A stretch of DNA of 64,000 nt from Streptomyces sp. IMTB 2501 (GTDB lineage: Bacteria; Actinomycetota; Actinomycetes; Streptomycetales; Streptomycetaceae): the NCBI RefSeq assembly GCF_001953885.1, contig NZ_MQUS01000005.1:248001-312000 (forward strand), given 5' to 3'. Shown piece after piece: positions 50,167-58,557 of the stretch (position 1 is the stretch's first letter; the number at the start of each line of letters is the position of its first letter). The notes under the pieces were generated by a model. The model saw only the letters and a program-made list of their open reading frames with translations. It ran no database searches and was not told where the DNA came from. Position numbers and translations under genes: made by a program.

Positions 50167-51783
50167 GTGGGCGAGTGGAACACCATCCCGGAGCTGGTGC
50201 GGTGGTCGGCCGGGCGGTACGCGGACACCGAGGCCGTGGCCGAGGGCCGGACGAGGGTCACGTACGCCGAACTGGGCGCGCGGGTGGAGCGAGCGGCGGC
50301 GGCCTGCCTGGCGAGCGGGTTGGAGACCGGTGACCGGGTGGCCGTCTGGGCCCCCAACTCCCTGGACTGGATCGTGTCGGCCCTGGGTGCGGTGACGGCG
50401 GGCGCGGTCCTCGTTCCGCTCAACACCCGCTTCAAGGGGGCGGAGGCGGCGGACGTACTGCGCCGCAGCGGAGCCCGGCTGCTCTTCGTCACCGGCACCT
50501 TCCTGGGCACGTCGTACGTGGCGGGCTTGCGCCGGGCGGCGGGGGAGGCGGAGTCGGGGTCCCCGGACGGCCGGGGCCCGCTGCCCCGGCTGCCGGACCT
50601 GGAACAGGTGGTGGTCCTCTCGGAGGACGCGCCCCCGGACTTCCGCACCTGGAAGGACTTCCTGGCGGGAGGGGAGGGGGTGGCGGAGGCGGAAGTGCGG
50701 GACAGGTCGGCCGAGTTGGAAGGCCGGTCCGTGTCGGACATCATCTACACGTCGGGCACGACGGGCCGCCCGAAGGGCGCGGTGATCACGCACGAACAGA
50801 CCCTGCGCGCCTACGAGATCTGGTCGGACCTGGCAGGCCTGCGTCCCACGGACCGCTACCTCATCGTCAACCCCTTCTTCCACACCTTCGGCTACAAGGC
50901 CGGGGTGATCGCCTGCCTGATGCGCGGGGCGACGATGATCCCGCAGCCGGTGTTCAACGTGGACACGGCACTGGCGAACATCGCGGCGGAACGGGTGTCG
51001 GTCCTGCCGGGCCCACCGACCCTCCACCAGTCCCTGCTGGACCATCCGTCCCGGGACACGCACGACCTCTCGGCGCTGCGGCTGGTGGTGACGGGAGCGG
51101 CGGTGGTCCCGCTGCGGCTGGTGGAACGCCTGCGAGGCGAACTCGGCGTCGACACGGTCCTCACGGCCTACGGCCTCTCGGAGGCGAGCGGCATCGTCAC
51201 GATGTGCCGGCGCGGCGACGCCCCGACCGTGATCGCGTCGACGTCGGGCCGGGCGATCCCCGGCACGGAGGTGCGCCTGGCCGACGCCTCGGGCACCCCG
51301 GTGCCCACCGGCACGCCCGGCGAGGTGCTGGTCCGCGGCTTCAACGTCATGCGGGGCTACTACGACGACGCCGAGGCCACGTCCGAGGTGATCTCCCCGG
51401 ACGGCTGGCTGAGCACGGGCGACGTGGGCGTCCTGGACGAGGCGGGCGACCTTCGGATCACGGACCGTATCAAGGACATGTTCATAGTCGGCGGCTTCAA
51501 CGCGTACCCGGCGGAGATAGAGCAACTGCTGGGCGTGCACCCGGATGTGGCCGACGCGGCCGTGATCGGTGTACCGGACCCCCGCCTCGGCGAGGTCGCC
51601 AAGGCGTTCGTGGTGCGCAGGCCGGGCGCGACACTGACGTCGGACGACCTGATCGCCTGGTCCCGGCGCGAGATGGCGAACTACAAGGTGCCGAGGTCGG
51701 TGGAGTTCGTGGGTGAACTGCCCCGCAACGCGAGCGGGAAGGTGGTGAAGGGGGTTTTGCGGGGGCGGGAGAGGCTCCACTGA
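50167..51783 (+). CDS. AMP-forming acyl-CoA synthetase (FadD3-like)
   Basis: 538 aa from GTG 50167 (CGGGAGG, spacing 6; upstream GTG 50140 overlaps the operator flank). IIYTSGTTGRPKGAVITHEQ, NPFFHTFGYKAG, AYGLSEASGIV, STGDVGVLDEAG, RIKDMFIVGGFNAYPAEIE and LPRNASGKVVKG give the full ANL motif set. Closest in pattern to FadD3/FadD17-type synthetases that activate steroid ring-derived acids in actinobacteria; substrate unproven. Located between afsK and afsS. Confidence 0.9.
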   Translation: MGEWNTIPELVRWSAGRYADTEAVAEGRTRVTYAELGARVERAAAACLASGLETGDRVAVWAPNSLDWIVSALGAVTAGAVLVPLNTRFKGAEAADVLRRSGARLLFVTGTFLGTSYVAGLRRAAGEAESGSPDGRGPLPRLPDLEQVVVLSEDAPPDFRTWKDFLAGGEGVAEAEVRDRSAELEGRSVSDIIYTSGTTGRPKGAVITHEQTLRAYEIWSDLAGLRPTDRYLIVNPFFHTFGYKAGVIACLMRGATMIPQPVFNVDTALANIAAERVSVLPGPPTLHQSLLDHPSRDTHDLSALRLVVTGAAVVPLRLVERLRGELGVDTVLTAYGLSEASGIVTMCRRGDAPTVIASTSGRAIPGTEVRLADASGTPVPTGTPGEVLVRGFNVMRGYYDDAEATSEVISPDGWLSTGDVGVLDEAGDLRITDRIKDMFIVGGFNAYPAEIEQLLGVHPDVADAAVIGVPDPRLGEVAKAFVVRRPGATLTSDDLIAWSRREMANYKVPRSVEFVGELPRNASGKVVKGVLRGRERLH

Positions 51784-51912
51784 GCAGGGAAAACAACCGA
51801 GGGCCGTGGAACGGATCTGCCGGTCTCCGGGTCAGGGGTGGCGCGGACGCGCGTCGGCCGCGACGGCTCCCCCTCGGTGCCGTCGCGGCCGGGTCCCCCG
51901 TCGGTCTTTGGA

Positions 51913-52137
51913 TCAGGCAGGGTCGGACGTGATGTGGGTGTTGTCCGGGGTCACCGTGCCGTCGGCGGCGGCCGCCGGGGCGTCGGTGATGTGGGTGTTG
52001 AGCGGCGTGACGCCGGAGTCGGCCTTGGCGTCGGTGATGTGGGTGTTGAGCGGCGTGACCTCGGTGCCGGCCTTGGCGTCGGTGATGTGCGTGTTGTCCG
52101 GCGTGACGACCGGCTCGTCCTTGGTGATGTCGCTCAT
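51913..52137 (-). CDS. afsS: AfsS, small sigma-like activator of secondary metabolism
   Basis: 74 aa, ATG 52137 with AAGGGGAG upstream. Four repeats of T-P-x-N-T-H-I-T (VTPDNTHITDAKA, VTPLNTHITDAKA, VTPLNTHITDAP, VTPDNTHITSDPA), the hallmark of AfsS, which in S. coelicolor has related TPxDNH repeats and 63 aa. AfsS acts downstream of AfsR to raise antibiotic production by an unknown mechanism. It lies just downstream of afsR on the same strand with its own putative promoter and AfsR/PhoP-type repeats. Confidence 0.92.
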   Translation of the reverse strand: MSDITKDEPVVTPDNTHITDAKAGTEVTPLNTHITDAKADSGVTPLNTHITDAPAAAADGTVTPDNTHITSDPA

Positions 52138-52172
52138 CAGGTGCTCCCCTTGGAGATTGCGTTACAGCTGTG

Positions 52173-52217
52173 GTGGGCCCATCCGGACACTCCCCCGAGT
52201 GTGGCCGGATGGGCCAC
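52173..52217. terminator. Strong hairpin between afsR and afsS
   Basis: GTGGGCCCATCCGG and CCGGATGGGCCAC (one bulged G) flank CACTC/GAGTG, giving an ~18-bp stem 36 nt before the afsS ATG. It could terminate afsR read-through or form a leader structure in afsS mRNA. Confidence 0.5.
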
Positions 52218-52293
52218 TGGAGCCGCCCACTCTAGATCGCGAGTACTGCGGCCTCACCGGCTGGTCCGTCTGCCCCCCGACACGACGGCCCGG

Positions 52294-52334
52294 TATCGAT
52301 GAGCGTGGCGCAGGGCGATAAACGATCGATGAAC
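52294..52334 (-). promoter_or_regulatory. AfsR/PhoP-type direct repeats upstream of afsS
   Basis: On the minus strand two adjacent 11-nt units, GTTCATCGATC (52324-52334) and GTTTATCGCCC (52313-52323), and a third partial copy GCTCATCGATA (52294-52304). This matches the 11-nt GTTCAYC direct-repeat style of PHO boxes; in S. coelicolor the afsS promoter is a shared AfsR and PhoP target. Confidence 0.6.
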
Positions 52335-52352
52335 GTCGGGACAGTGCCCGGC

Positions 52353-55319
52353 TCAGGCCGCGGCGGCCGGCGCCAGGAGCGTCTGGACCTCGGCGGCCTC
52401 CGGGGAGTTGAGCCGCTCGTAGATCACCAGCGCCTCTCGCCAGCAGACCTGTGCCCTGCCGGTCTGGCCGATCCCGTTCAGCGCCTTGCCCAGTACGGTC
52501 AGCACGTTGCCCCGGCGCCACTCGCCGCCGATCTCCTTGAGCGGTGTCAGGGCCATCTCGGCGTTGGCCGCGGCCTGGGCCGGGCGCTGGGCGAGCAGGT
52601 CCACCTCGGCGAGACGGAAGAGGGTCATCCCTTCCCACAGGCGCTGCCGGCTGGCGCGGAACACGTGCAGGGCCTGGCCCAGATGAGCCCCGGCGTCGGC
52701 CAGCCGTCCGCTCTTGCCGAGGGCGAGCCCGAGCGCGTAGTGGCCGTTGGCCGCCTTCAGGGAGTGCCCCAACTCCTCGTACATCTCGGTGCCCTGGCGC
52801 GCGAGATGCACCGCGCTGTCGGCCCGGTCCGTCTGCAGATGCAGACGCGACAGGTTGCACAGCGCCGCTGCCGCGCCGGAGAGGTCGCCGCGAGCGCGGA
52901 AGTCCGCGATGGCACGCTCCAGGAATTCCTCGCCCTCGGCGTACCGGCCCTGGTAGTACGCGAAGACTCCGAGGATGTTCGCGGCCCAGCAGCACGGCAG
53001 GGGATCGTGGGCGGCTTCCGACAGGGCAAGGGCCTGTCGTGCCTCGTCGTATGCCTGGGTGAACTGCCCGGACCAGTGCCGTGCGTTGGCGAGTACCAGC
53101 ATGGCCCGGCCCTCGGCCCGGGTGTCGGACGCGGCGTGCGAGGCGTCGCGCAGGGCGGTGCCGGCCGCCTCGTACTCCCTGAAGTTCGCCCCTGACTCCG
53201 CGAGGTCGACCGCCGCCCACAGCAGGTCGACGGCGCGGCGCAGGGTCGCGCCGCGCGACGACTGCCGTACGCAGGCCAGCAGCGGTACGGCCTCGGAGTA
53301 GAGCCAGTCCCGGGCGGCGCGGCGGTCGGCGAAGACCAGCCCGGGGACAGCGGTCTTCTCCAGATGGTCCACCAGCCGGTCCCCGGGCCGCTCCATCGCG
53401 TACACCTGAGCCGCTGTGGCCAGATAGAAGTCCAGCAGCCGCGACATCGCGGCCTCCCGCTCGCTCGGCGGCTGTTCGTCCCGTTCCGCGCACGCGCGTG
53501 CGTAGAGGCGGACCAGGTCGTGGAAGCGGTAGCGGCCGGGCGCCGCGGACTCCAGCAGCGACGTGTCCACCAGGGACTCCAGGAGGTCCTCGGTGTCCTC
53601 CGTGGGGAGGTCCAGGACCGCTGCCGCAGCCGCCAGGGAGATGTCCGGGCCGTCGGCCAGGCCCAGCAGACGGAACGCCCTGGCCTGGGCCGGCTCCAGC
53701 TGGCCGTAGCCCAGTTCGAAGGTCGCCTTCACGGCCAGGTCCCCGGCCTGCAACTCATCGAGCCGGCGGCGCTCGTCCGCCAGCTTCGCCGCCAGGACCG
53801 AGACCGTCCAGGTGCGCCGGGCGGCGAGGCGGGAGGCCGCTATGCGGATCGCCAGCGGCAGGAAGCCGCAGGCCGCGACCACGTCCAGGGCCGCTTCCCG
53901 TTCCGACGCCACGCGCTCCTCGCCCACTATCCGCGTGAAGAGCGCGAGGGCCTCCTCCGGCGACATCACGTCCAGGTCGACCAGGTGCGCGCCGGCCAGG
54001 TCGACCATGCGGACGCGGGAGGTCACGAGGGCCGCGCAGCCCCCGGTGCCGGGCAGCAGCGGGCGTACCTGGGCCGCGTCCTTCGCGTTGTCCAGCAGGA
54101 GCAGGACCCGGCGGCCGTCCAGGACCGAGCGGTAGAGGGCCGCCCGCTCGTCCAGGGAGTCGGGGATCGCGGAGTCCGCCGTGCCCAGCGCCCGCAGGAA
54201 CGAACCCAGTACCGTCTCCGGCTCCGCCGGGCGGGGGCCCGCTCCCTGCAGGTCGACGTACAGCTGGCCGTCCGGGAAGGCTCTGCGCGCCCGGTGGGCC
54301 ACATGCACCGCCAGGGTCGTCTTGCCCACGCCGCCGATGCCGGCCAGGGCCGAGACGGCCATGACCCGGCCTGCCGCCTCCGACGCCGACGTCAGCACCT
54401 CGCTCAGCTCTTCCACGAAGGCCGAGCGGCCGGTGAAGTCCGGGACCGACGCCGGGAGCTGGGCCGGGCGGACGGCCACCACGGGCGATTCCGTGGCCGG
54501 AGACGACGGTTCCGCCAGTGCCGGGTCCGCCTGGAGGATGCGTTGCTGCAGCTCGCGCAGGCCGGGGCGGGGGTCCACGCCCAACTCCTCGGCCAGCAGG
54601 CGGCGGGTGTCGGCGTAGACGGCAAGGGCCTCCGCCTGGCGGCCGCTGCGGTACAGCGCCAGCATCAGCAGCTCGCGCAGGCGTTCACGCAGGGGGTGTG
54701 CCGCCGTCAGGGCCGTGAGTTCCGAGACGGCCTCCGCGTGGCAGCCCTGCTCCAGGTCCATGTCCAGCCGGGACTCCAGCAGGCCGAGGCGCCATTCCTC
54801 CAGGCGGACCCGCTGGGTCTCGGCGTACGGGCCGGGGACGCCGGCCAGCACCTCGCCCTCCCAGAGGGTCAGTGCCCGGGTCAGCAGCGTGCGGGCCCGG
54901 CACAGGTCGCCGGCGGCCCGTGCCTTCTCCGCCTGTGCCGCGAGGTCCTGGGCGCCGGCCAGGTCCAGGGCGCCGTCGCGCAGGCCCCGGATCGCGTAGC
55001 CGCCGGACTCGCTGACCAGGACACCGGCGTCCAGGATCTTGCGGAGGCGGGACGCGTAGGTGCGCACCGCCGCCAGCGCCTGCGACGGGGGCTCGGCGCC
55101 CCACAGGGCGTCGATCAGCTCCGCCGCCGTCGCCGTACGGCCCTCGCGCAGCAGCAGGGCGGCCAGCAGGGCGCGCTGCTGGGGGGAGCCCGTGCTGAGC
55201 TGCTCCTCGCCGCGCCAGGCCCGCACCGGACCGAGCACGCCGAACCGCAGCGCCTCCGGTTCCGTGACGGTCACGGAACCGGGACGCCGCTGCTCAGGCA
55301 CTCGCGGCCCACCGTCCAT
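52353..55319 (-). CDS. afsR: AfsR, SARP-family global activator with NB-ARC and TPR domains
   Basis: 988 aa, ATG 55319; S. coelicolor AfsR is 993 aa. Domains: N-terminal winged-helix DNA-binding (~25-115: FGVLGPVRAWRGEEQLS, ALLAALLLREGRTATAAELI), BTAD (~120-265), NB-ARC ATPase (~300-600: Walker A GIGGVGKTT, Walker B RRVLLLLDN), then TPR repeats (~650-980: YYQGRYAEGEEFLERAI, YALGLALGKSGRLADAGAHL). AfsR is phosphorylated by AfsK and binds the afsS promoter, whose repeats lie 19-41 nt past its stop codon. The gene is cytoplasmic-regulator type and lacks a CTGACG operator. Confidence 0.95.
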   Translation of the reverse strand: MDGGPRVPEQRRPGSVTVTEPEALRFGVLGPVRAWRGEEQLSTGSPQQRALLAALLLREGRTATAAELIDALWGAEPPSQALAAVRTYASRLRKILDAGVLVSESGGYAIRGLRDGALDLAGAQDLAAQAEKARAAGDLCRARTLLTRALTLWEGEVLAGVPGPYAETQRVRLEEWRLGLLESRLDMDLEQGCHAEAVSELTALTAAHPLRERLRELLMLALYRSGRQAEALAVYADTRRLLAEELGVDPRPGLRELQQRILQADPALAEPSSPATESPVVAVRPAQLPASVPDFTGRSAFVEELSEVLTSASEAAGRVMAVSALAGIGGVGKTTLAVHVAHRARRAFPDGQLYVDLQGAGPRPAEPETVLGSFLRALGTADSAIPDSLDERAALYRSVLDGRRVLLLLDNAKDAAQVRPLLPGTGGCAALVTSRVRMVDLAGAHLVDLDVMSPEEALALFTRIVGEERVASEREAALDVVAACGFLPLAIRIAASRLAARRTWTVSVLAAKLADERRRLDELQAGDLAVKATFELGYGQLEPAQARAFRLLGLADGPDISLAAAAAVLDLPTEDTEDLLESLVDTSLLESAAPGRYRFHDLVRLYARACAERDEQPPSEREAAMSRLLDFYLATAAQVYAMERPGDRLVDHLEKTAVPGLVFADRRAARDWLYSEAVPLLACVRQSSRGATLRRAVDLLWAAVDLAESGANFREYEAAGTALRDASHAASDTRAEGRAMLVLANARHWSGQFTQAYDEARQALALSEAAHDPLPCCWAANILGVFAYYQGRYAEGEEFLERAIADFRARGDLSGAAAALCNLSRLHLQTDRADSAVHLARQGTEMYEELGHSLKAANGHYALGLALGKSGRLADAGAHLGQALHVFRASRQRLWEGMTLFRLAEVDLLAQRPAQAAANAEMALTPLKEIGGEWRRGNVLTVLGKALNGIGQTGRAQVCWREALVIYERLNSPEAAEVQTLLAPAAAA

Positions 55320-55495
55320 GCGTTCGTCCCCCTCGGCTTAACGAACAACCCCGTCAGTTTGCCTTGTTCCGGCCGGTTGCGTCAGCCGTGGGAGACGCCG
55401 ATCACAGGGAGGCGCATTTCAGTACACAAAGCCCTCACACCTCGATCCGCAAATCCCTCACACCTCTTCGCACGCAGTCGTCCGATACGCGATAG

Positions 55496-55510
55496 CTGAC
55501 GGACCGTCAG
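55496..55510. promoter_or_regulatory. CTGACG-NNN-CGTCAG operator, site 11 (perfect)
   Basis: CTGACGGACCGTCAG, 12/12, 21 nt before the amidohydrolase ATG at 55532. Confidence 0.85.
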
Positions 55511-55531
55511 ATCGGCGCTACCGTGAGGGCC

Positions 55532-56764
55532 ATGGAGACCACACAGTTCCCGCTGATCATCTCCGTCGACGACCACACCGTGGAGCCCGCCACCGTCTGG
55601 CGGGACCGGCTGCCGAGGAAGTACCTGGACGTCGGGCCCCGCATCGTGCGCGCCCCCGTCAAGGAGATGACCTTCCTGGGCGGGCGATTCCGGCCCGTCA
55701 TGGGCGAACCCGGCAGCACCGACGGCCCCGTCGGCGACTGGTGGGTCTACGGAGACCTCCGCCGCCCCCTCACCCGGCTCGACACCGCCGTCGGGTACGC
55801 CAGGGACGAGGTCAAGCTGGAGGTCATCACGTACGAGCAGATGCGGCCGGGGTCGTACGACGTGTCCGCCCGGCTCGCCGACATGGACGTCAACCACGTC
55901 CAGTCCGCCGTCTGCTTCCCCACCTTCCCCCGCTTCTGCGGCCAGACCTTCGCCGAGGCCGCCGACAAGGACCTCGCCCTGCTGTGCGTGCGCGCCTACA
56001 ACGACTGGATGGTGGAGGAGTGGTGCGGGCCCAAGGCGCAGGGCCGGCTGATACCGCTCCCGCTCATACCCCTGTGGGATGCCGAGCTGGCCGCCGCGGA
56101 GGTACGGCGCAACGCCGCGCGGGGCGCACGGGCCGTCGCCTTCTCCGAGATACCCCCGCACCTCGGCCTGCCGTCCATCCACGGCGACGACTGGGACCCG
56201 TTTCTCGCGGCCTGCGACGAGACCGGCACGGTCGTCGCCATGCACATCGGCTCCAGCAGCAGGATGCCGTCCACCTCCGCCGATGCCCCGCCCGCCGTCG
56301 GCTCCACCATCACCTTCGCCAACTGCTGCTTCTCGATGGTCGACTGGCTGATGAGCGGCAAGTTCGAACGCTTCGCGAACCTCAGGGTCATGTACGCCGA
56401 GGGCCAGATCGGCTGGATCCCGTACATCCTGGAGCGCGCCGACGTGGTCTGGGAGGAGAACCGGGGCTGGGGCGGGGTCGCCGACAAGGTCACCCGGCCG
56501 CCGTCCGAGCTGTTCGCCGAGCACGTCTACGGCTGCTTCTTCGACGACGCCTTCGGCCTCAGGAGCCTCGACTCCATCGGCGTCGGCAACGTCCTGTACG
56601 AGACCGACTACCCGCACTCCGACTCCACCTGGCCCGAGTCCCGTGCGGTCGGCGAGCGGCAGATGGGGCATCTGCCGGCGGACGTGGTCGAGCGGATCGT
56701 CCGCGGCAACGCCATCGAGCTGCTGGGGCTGACCAAGGACGGCCTGTGGCGGGGGGCGAAGTGA
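55532..56764 (+). CDS. Amidohydrolase-family (ACMSD/LigW-like) protein, copy 2
   Basis: 410 aa, ATG 55532 (GTGAGGG upstream). Clear paralogue of the protein at 17503, sharing SVDDH(T/V)(V/I)EP, CFPTFPRFCGQTFAEA, RAYNDWMVEEWCG, LIPLWD, MHIGSSS, ETDYPH and WGGV. It has a ~10-residue insertion near GSTDGPVGDWWVYGD. The N-terminal metal motif again has a single His. First gene of amidohydrolase-LLM-SDR operon, overlapping the LLM gene by 4 nt. Confidence 0.88.
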   Translation: METTQFPLIISVDDHTVEPATVWRDRLPRKYLDVGPRIVRAPVKEMTFLGGRFRPVMGEPGSTDGPVGDWWVYGDLRRPLTRLDTAVGYARDEVKLEVITYEQMRPGSYDVSARLADMDVNHVQSAVCFPTFPRFCGQTFAEAADKDLALLCVRAYNDWMVEEWCGPKAQGRLIPLPLIPLWDAELAAAEVRRNAARGARAVAFSEIPPHLGLPSIHGDDWDPFLAACDETGTVVAMHIGSSSRMPSTSADAPPAVGSTITFANCCFSMVDWLMSGKFERFANLRVMYAEGQIGWIPYILERADVVWEENRGWGGVADKVTRPPSELFAEHVYGCFFDDAFGLRSLDSIGVGNVLYETDYPHSDSTWPESRAVGERQMGHLPADVVERIVRGNAIELLGLTKDGLWRGAK

Positions 56765-57684
56765 GCCTCGCGTACGGCATCCAGCTGCCCGTCCAGGCGC
56801 AGAGCGCCCTGTTCGCGGAAGGCTGGGAGGCGGGCGCCGGGCCGGCGGACCTGGTGGCGCTCGCGCGGGCCGTGGACGGCGCCGGGTTCGACTACCTCGC
56901 CGCCTGCGACCACGTGGCGGTCCCGCGCCGGCTCGCCCCGGCGATGAGCACGGTCTGGTACGACCCGGTCGCCACCCTCGCCCACCTCGCCGCCGTCACC
57001 GAACGCGTCCGGCTGCTCAGCCATGTGGCCGTCGTGGGGCTGCGGCACCCGCTGCTCACCGCCAAGCAGTACGCCACCCTCGACCACCTCTCCGGCGGCC
57101 GGCTGATCCTCGGGGTCGGGGCCGGGCACGTACGGGAGGAGTTCGAGGTGCTCGGGGCCGACTTCGAGCGGCGGGGGGCGGTGCTGGACGAGACGATCGA
57201 CGCGCTGCGGGCCGCCCTCGGGCCCGAGGAGTTCCCCGAACACCACGGCAAGTTCTACGTCTTCGGCGGGCTGGGCCAGCGGCCGCGGCCCGCACAGCCG
57301 GACGTCCCGCTGTGGGTCGGGGGCTCCTCGCCCGCCGCCGTACGCCGGGCCGCGCTGAAGGGCGACGGCTGGCTGCCCCAGGGGGATCCGCGGGAGCGGC
57401 TGCCCGCACAGATCGCCCGGCTGCGGCGGCTGCGGGAGGAGGCCGGCGCCGAGGGGCCGTTCACGGTCGGCGCGATCGTCGAGCCGCTGTACGTCGGACG
57501 GGCCGGCTGGGAGGTCGGGCGGCGGACCCTCACCGGGTCGCCGGAGGAGATCGCCGAGTCGCTTCGGGCCTACCGGGCCATGGGCGTGGACCAGATCCAG
57601 GTGCGGTTCCGCAGCCGGAGCCGGGCCGAACTCATCGAGCAGATCGGGCTGTTCGGGGCGGAGGTCGCACCCCGGCTCCAGTGA
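56761..57684 (+). CDS. LLM-class F420-dependent oxidoreductase
   Basis: 307 aa, GTG in a GTGA overlap. Luciferase-like TIM barrel: YGIQLPVQAQ, DYLAACDHVAVPR, VRLLSHVAVVGLRHPLLTAK, TLDHLSGGRLILGVGAGHVR and VPLWVGGSSPAAVRRAALKG. Matches the TIGR03619 F420-dependent class. Probably oxidises or reduces an alcohol or enone intermediate. Tight coupling to the amidohydrolase suggests consecutive steps. Confidence 0.88.
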   Translation: MSLAYGIQLPVQAQSALFAEGWEAGAGPADLVALARAVDGAGFDYLAACDHVAVPRRLAPAMSTVWYDPVATLAHLAAVTERVRLLSHVAVVGLRHPLLTAKQYATLDHLSGGRLILGVGAGHVREEFEVLGADFERRGAVLDETIDALRAALGPEEFPEHHGKFYVFGGLGQRPRPAQPDVPLWVGGSSPAAVRRAALKGDGWLPQGDPRERLPAQIARLRRLREEAGAEGPFTVGAIVEPLYVGRAGWEVGRRTLTGSPEEIAESLRAYRAMGVDQIQVRFRSRSRAELIEQIGLFGAEVAPRLQ

Positions 57685-57694
57685 GGAGGAAGTC

Positions 57695-58465
57695 ATGGGC
57701 AAGCTGGACGGGCGGGTCGTCATCATCACCGGGGCGGCCCGCGGGCAGGGCGAGCAGGAGGCACGGCTCTTCCGGGCGGAGGGCGCCCGGGTGGTCGTCG
57801 CCGATGTACTGGACGACCAGGGGGAGGCCCTGGCCAAGGAGATAGGCGCGCTGTACGTCCATCTCGACGTCGGCACCGAGGACGGCTGGCGGGAGGCGGT
57901 GGCGGCCGCCAAGGCGGCGTACGGGCATCTCGACGGGCTCGTCAACAACGCGGGGATCCTGCGCTTCAACGCCCTGGTGGACACCCCGCTGGACGAGTTC
58001 ATGCAGGTCGTGCAGGTCAACCAGGTCGGCTGCTTCCTGGGCATGAAGACGGTGGCACCGGAGCTGGCCGACGGGGGCACGATCGTGAACACCGCCTCCT
58101 ACACGGCCATGACCGGCATGGCCGCCGTGGGCACGTACGCCGCGACCAAGCACGCCGTGCTGGGGCTGACCCGGGTGGCCGCGCTGGAGCTGGCGGACCG
58201 GGGCATCCGGGTCAACGCGATCTGTCCGGGCGCCATCGACACCGCGATGTCCAACCCGGCGCGCCTCGACCCGGACGCCGACCCGGAGGAGATGAGCCGG
58301 GCCCTGGACGAGCTGTACCGCAAGCTCGTACCGCTCGGGCGGGTGGGGCAGCCGGAGGAGGTGGCGCGCCTCGCCCTGTTCCTCACCTCGCCGGACTCCT
58401 CGTACATCACCGGGCAGCCGTTCGTGATCGACGGCGGGTGGTTGGCGGGGGTCTCGGTCATCTGA
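57695..58465 (+). CDS. SDR (3-alpha/20-beta-hydroxysteroid dehydrogenase-like)
   Basis: 256 aa, ATG with GAGGAGG upstream. TGAARGQGEQEARLF (glycine-rich loop with Gln typical of hydroxysteroid-type SDRs), VNNAG, NTASYTAM, YAATK and NAICPGAIDTAM then GQPFVIDGGW. Complete catalytic Ser-Tyr-Lys set. Third gene of the operon; oxidises a secondary alcohol. Confidence 0.9.
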   Translation: MGKLDGRVVIITGAARGQGEQEARLFRAEGARVVVADVLDDQGEALAKEIGALYVHLDVGTEDGWREAVAAAKAAYGHLDGLVNNAGILRFNALVDTPLDEFMQVVQVNQVGCFLGMKTVAPELADGGTIVNTASYTAMTGMAAVGTYAATKHAVLGLTRVAALELADRGIRVNAICPGAIDTAMSNPARLDPDADPEEMSRALDELYRKLVPLGRVGQPEEVARLALFLTSPDSSYITGQPFVIDGGWLAGVSVI

Positions 58466-58476
58466 CGATCCATCAG
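58462..58476. promoter_or_regulatory. CTGACG-NNN-CGTCAG operator, site 12
   Basis: CTGACGATCCATCAG, 11/12; overlaps the SDR stop codon (58463-58465). Confidence 0.75.
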
Positions 58477-58516
58477 GTATTGACCCGCCCTGCGGGCGAT
58501 GCCACAGTCATCAGAA

Positions 58517-58531
58517 CTGACGCTCTGTCAG
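58517..58531. promoter_or_regulatory. CTGACG-NNN-CGTCAG operator, site 13
   Basis: CTGACGCTCTGTCAG, 11/12, 26 nt before the TTG start at 58558. With site 12, 55 bp apart, it could support looping or cooperative binding. Confidence 0.8.
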
Positions 58532-58557
58532 AAATCTTCAGGGGACGGTGAACCGCC

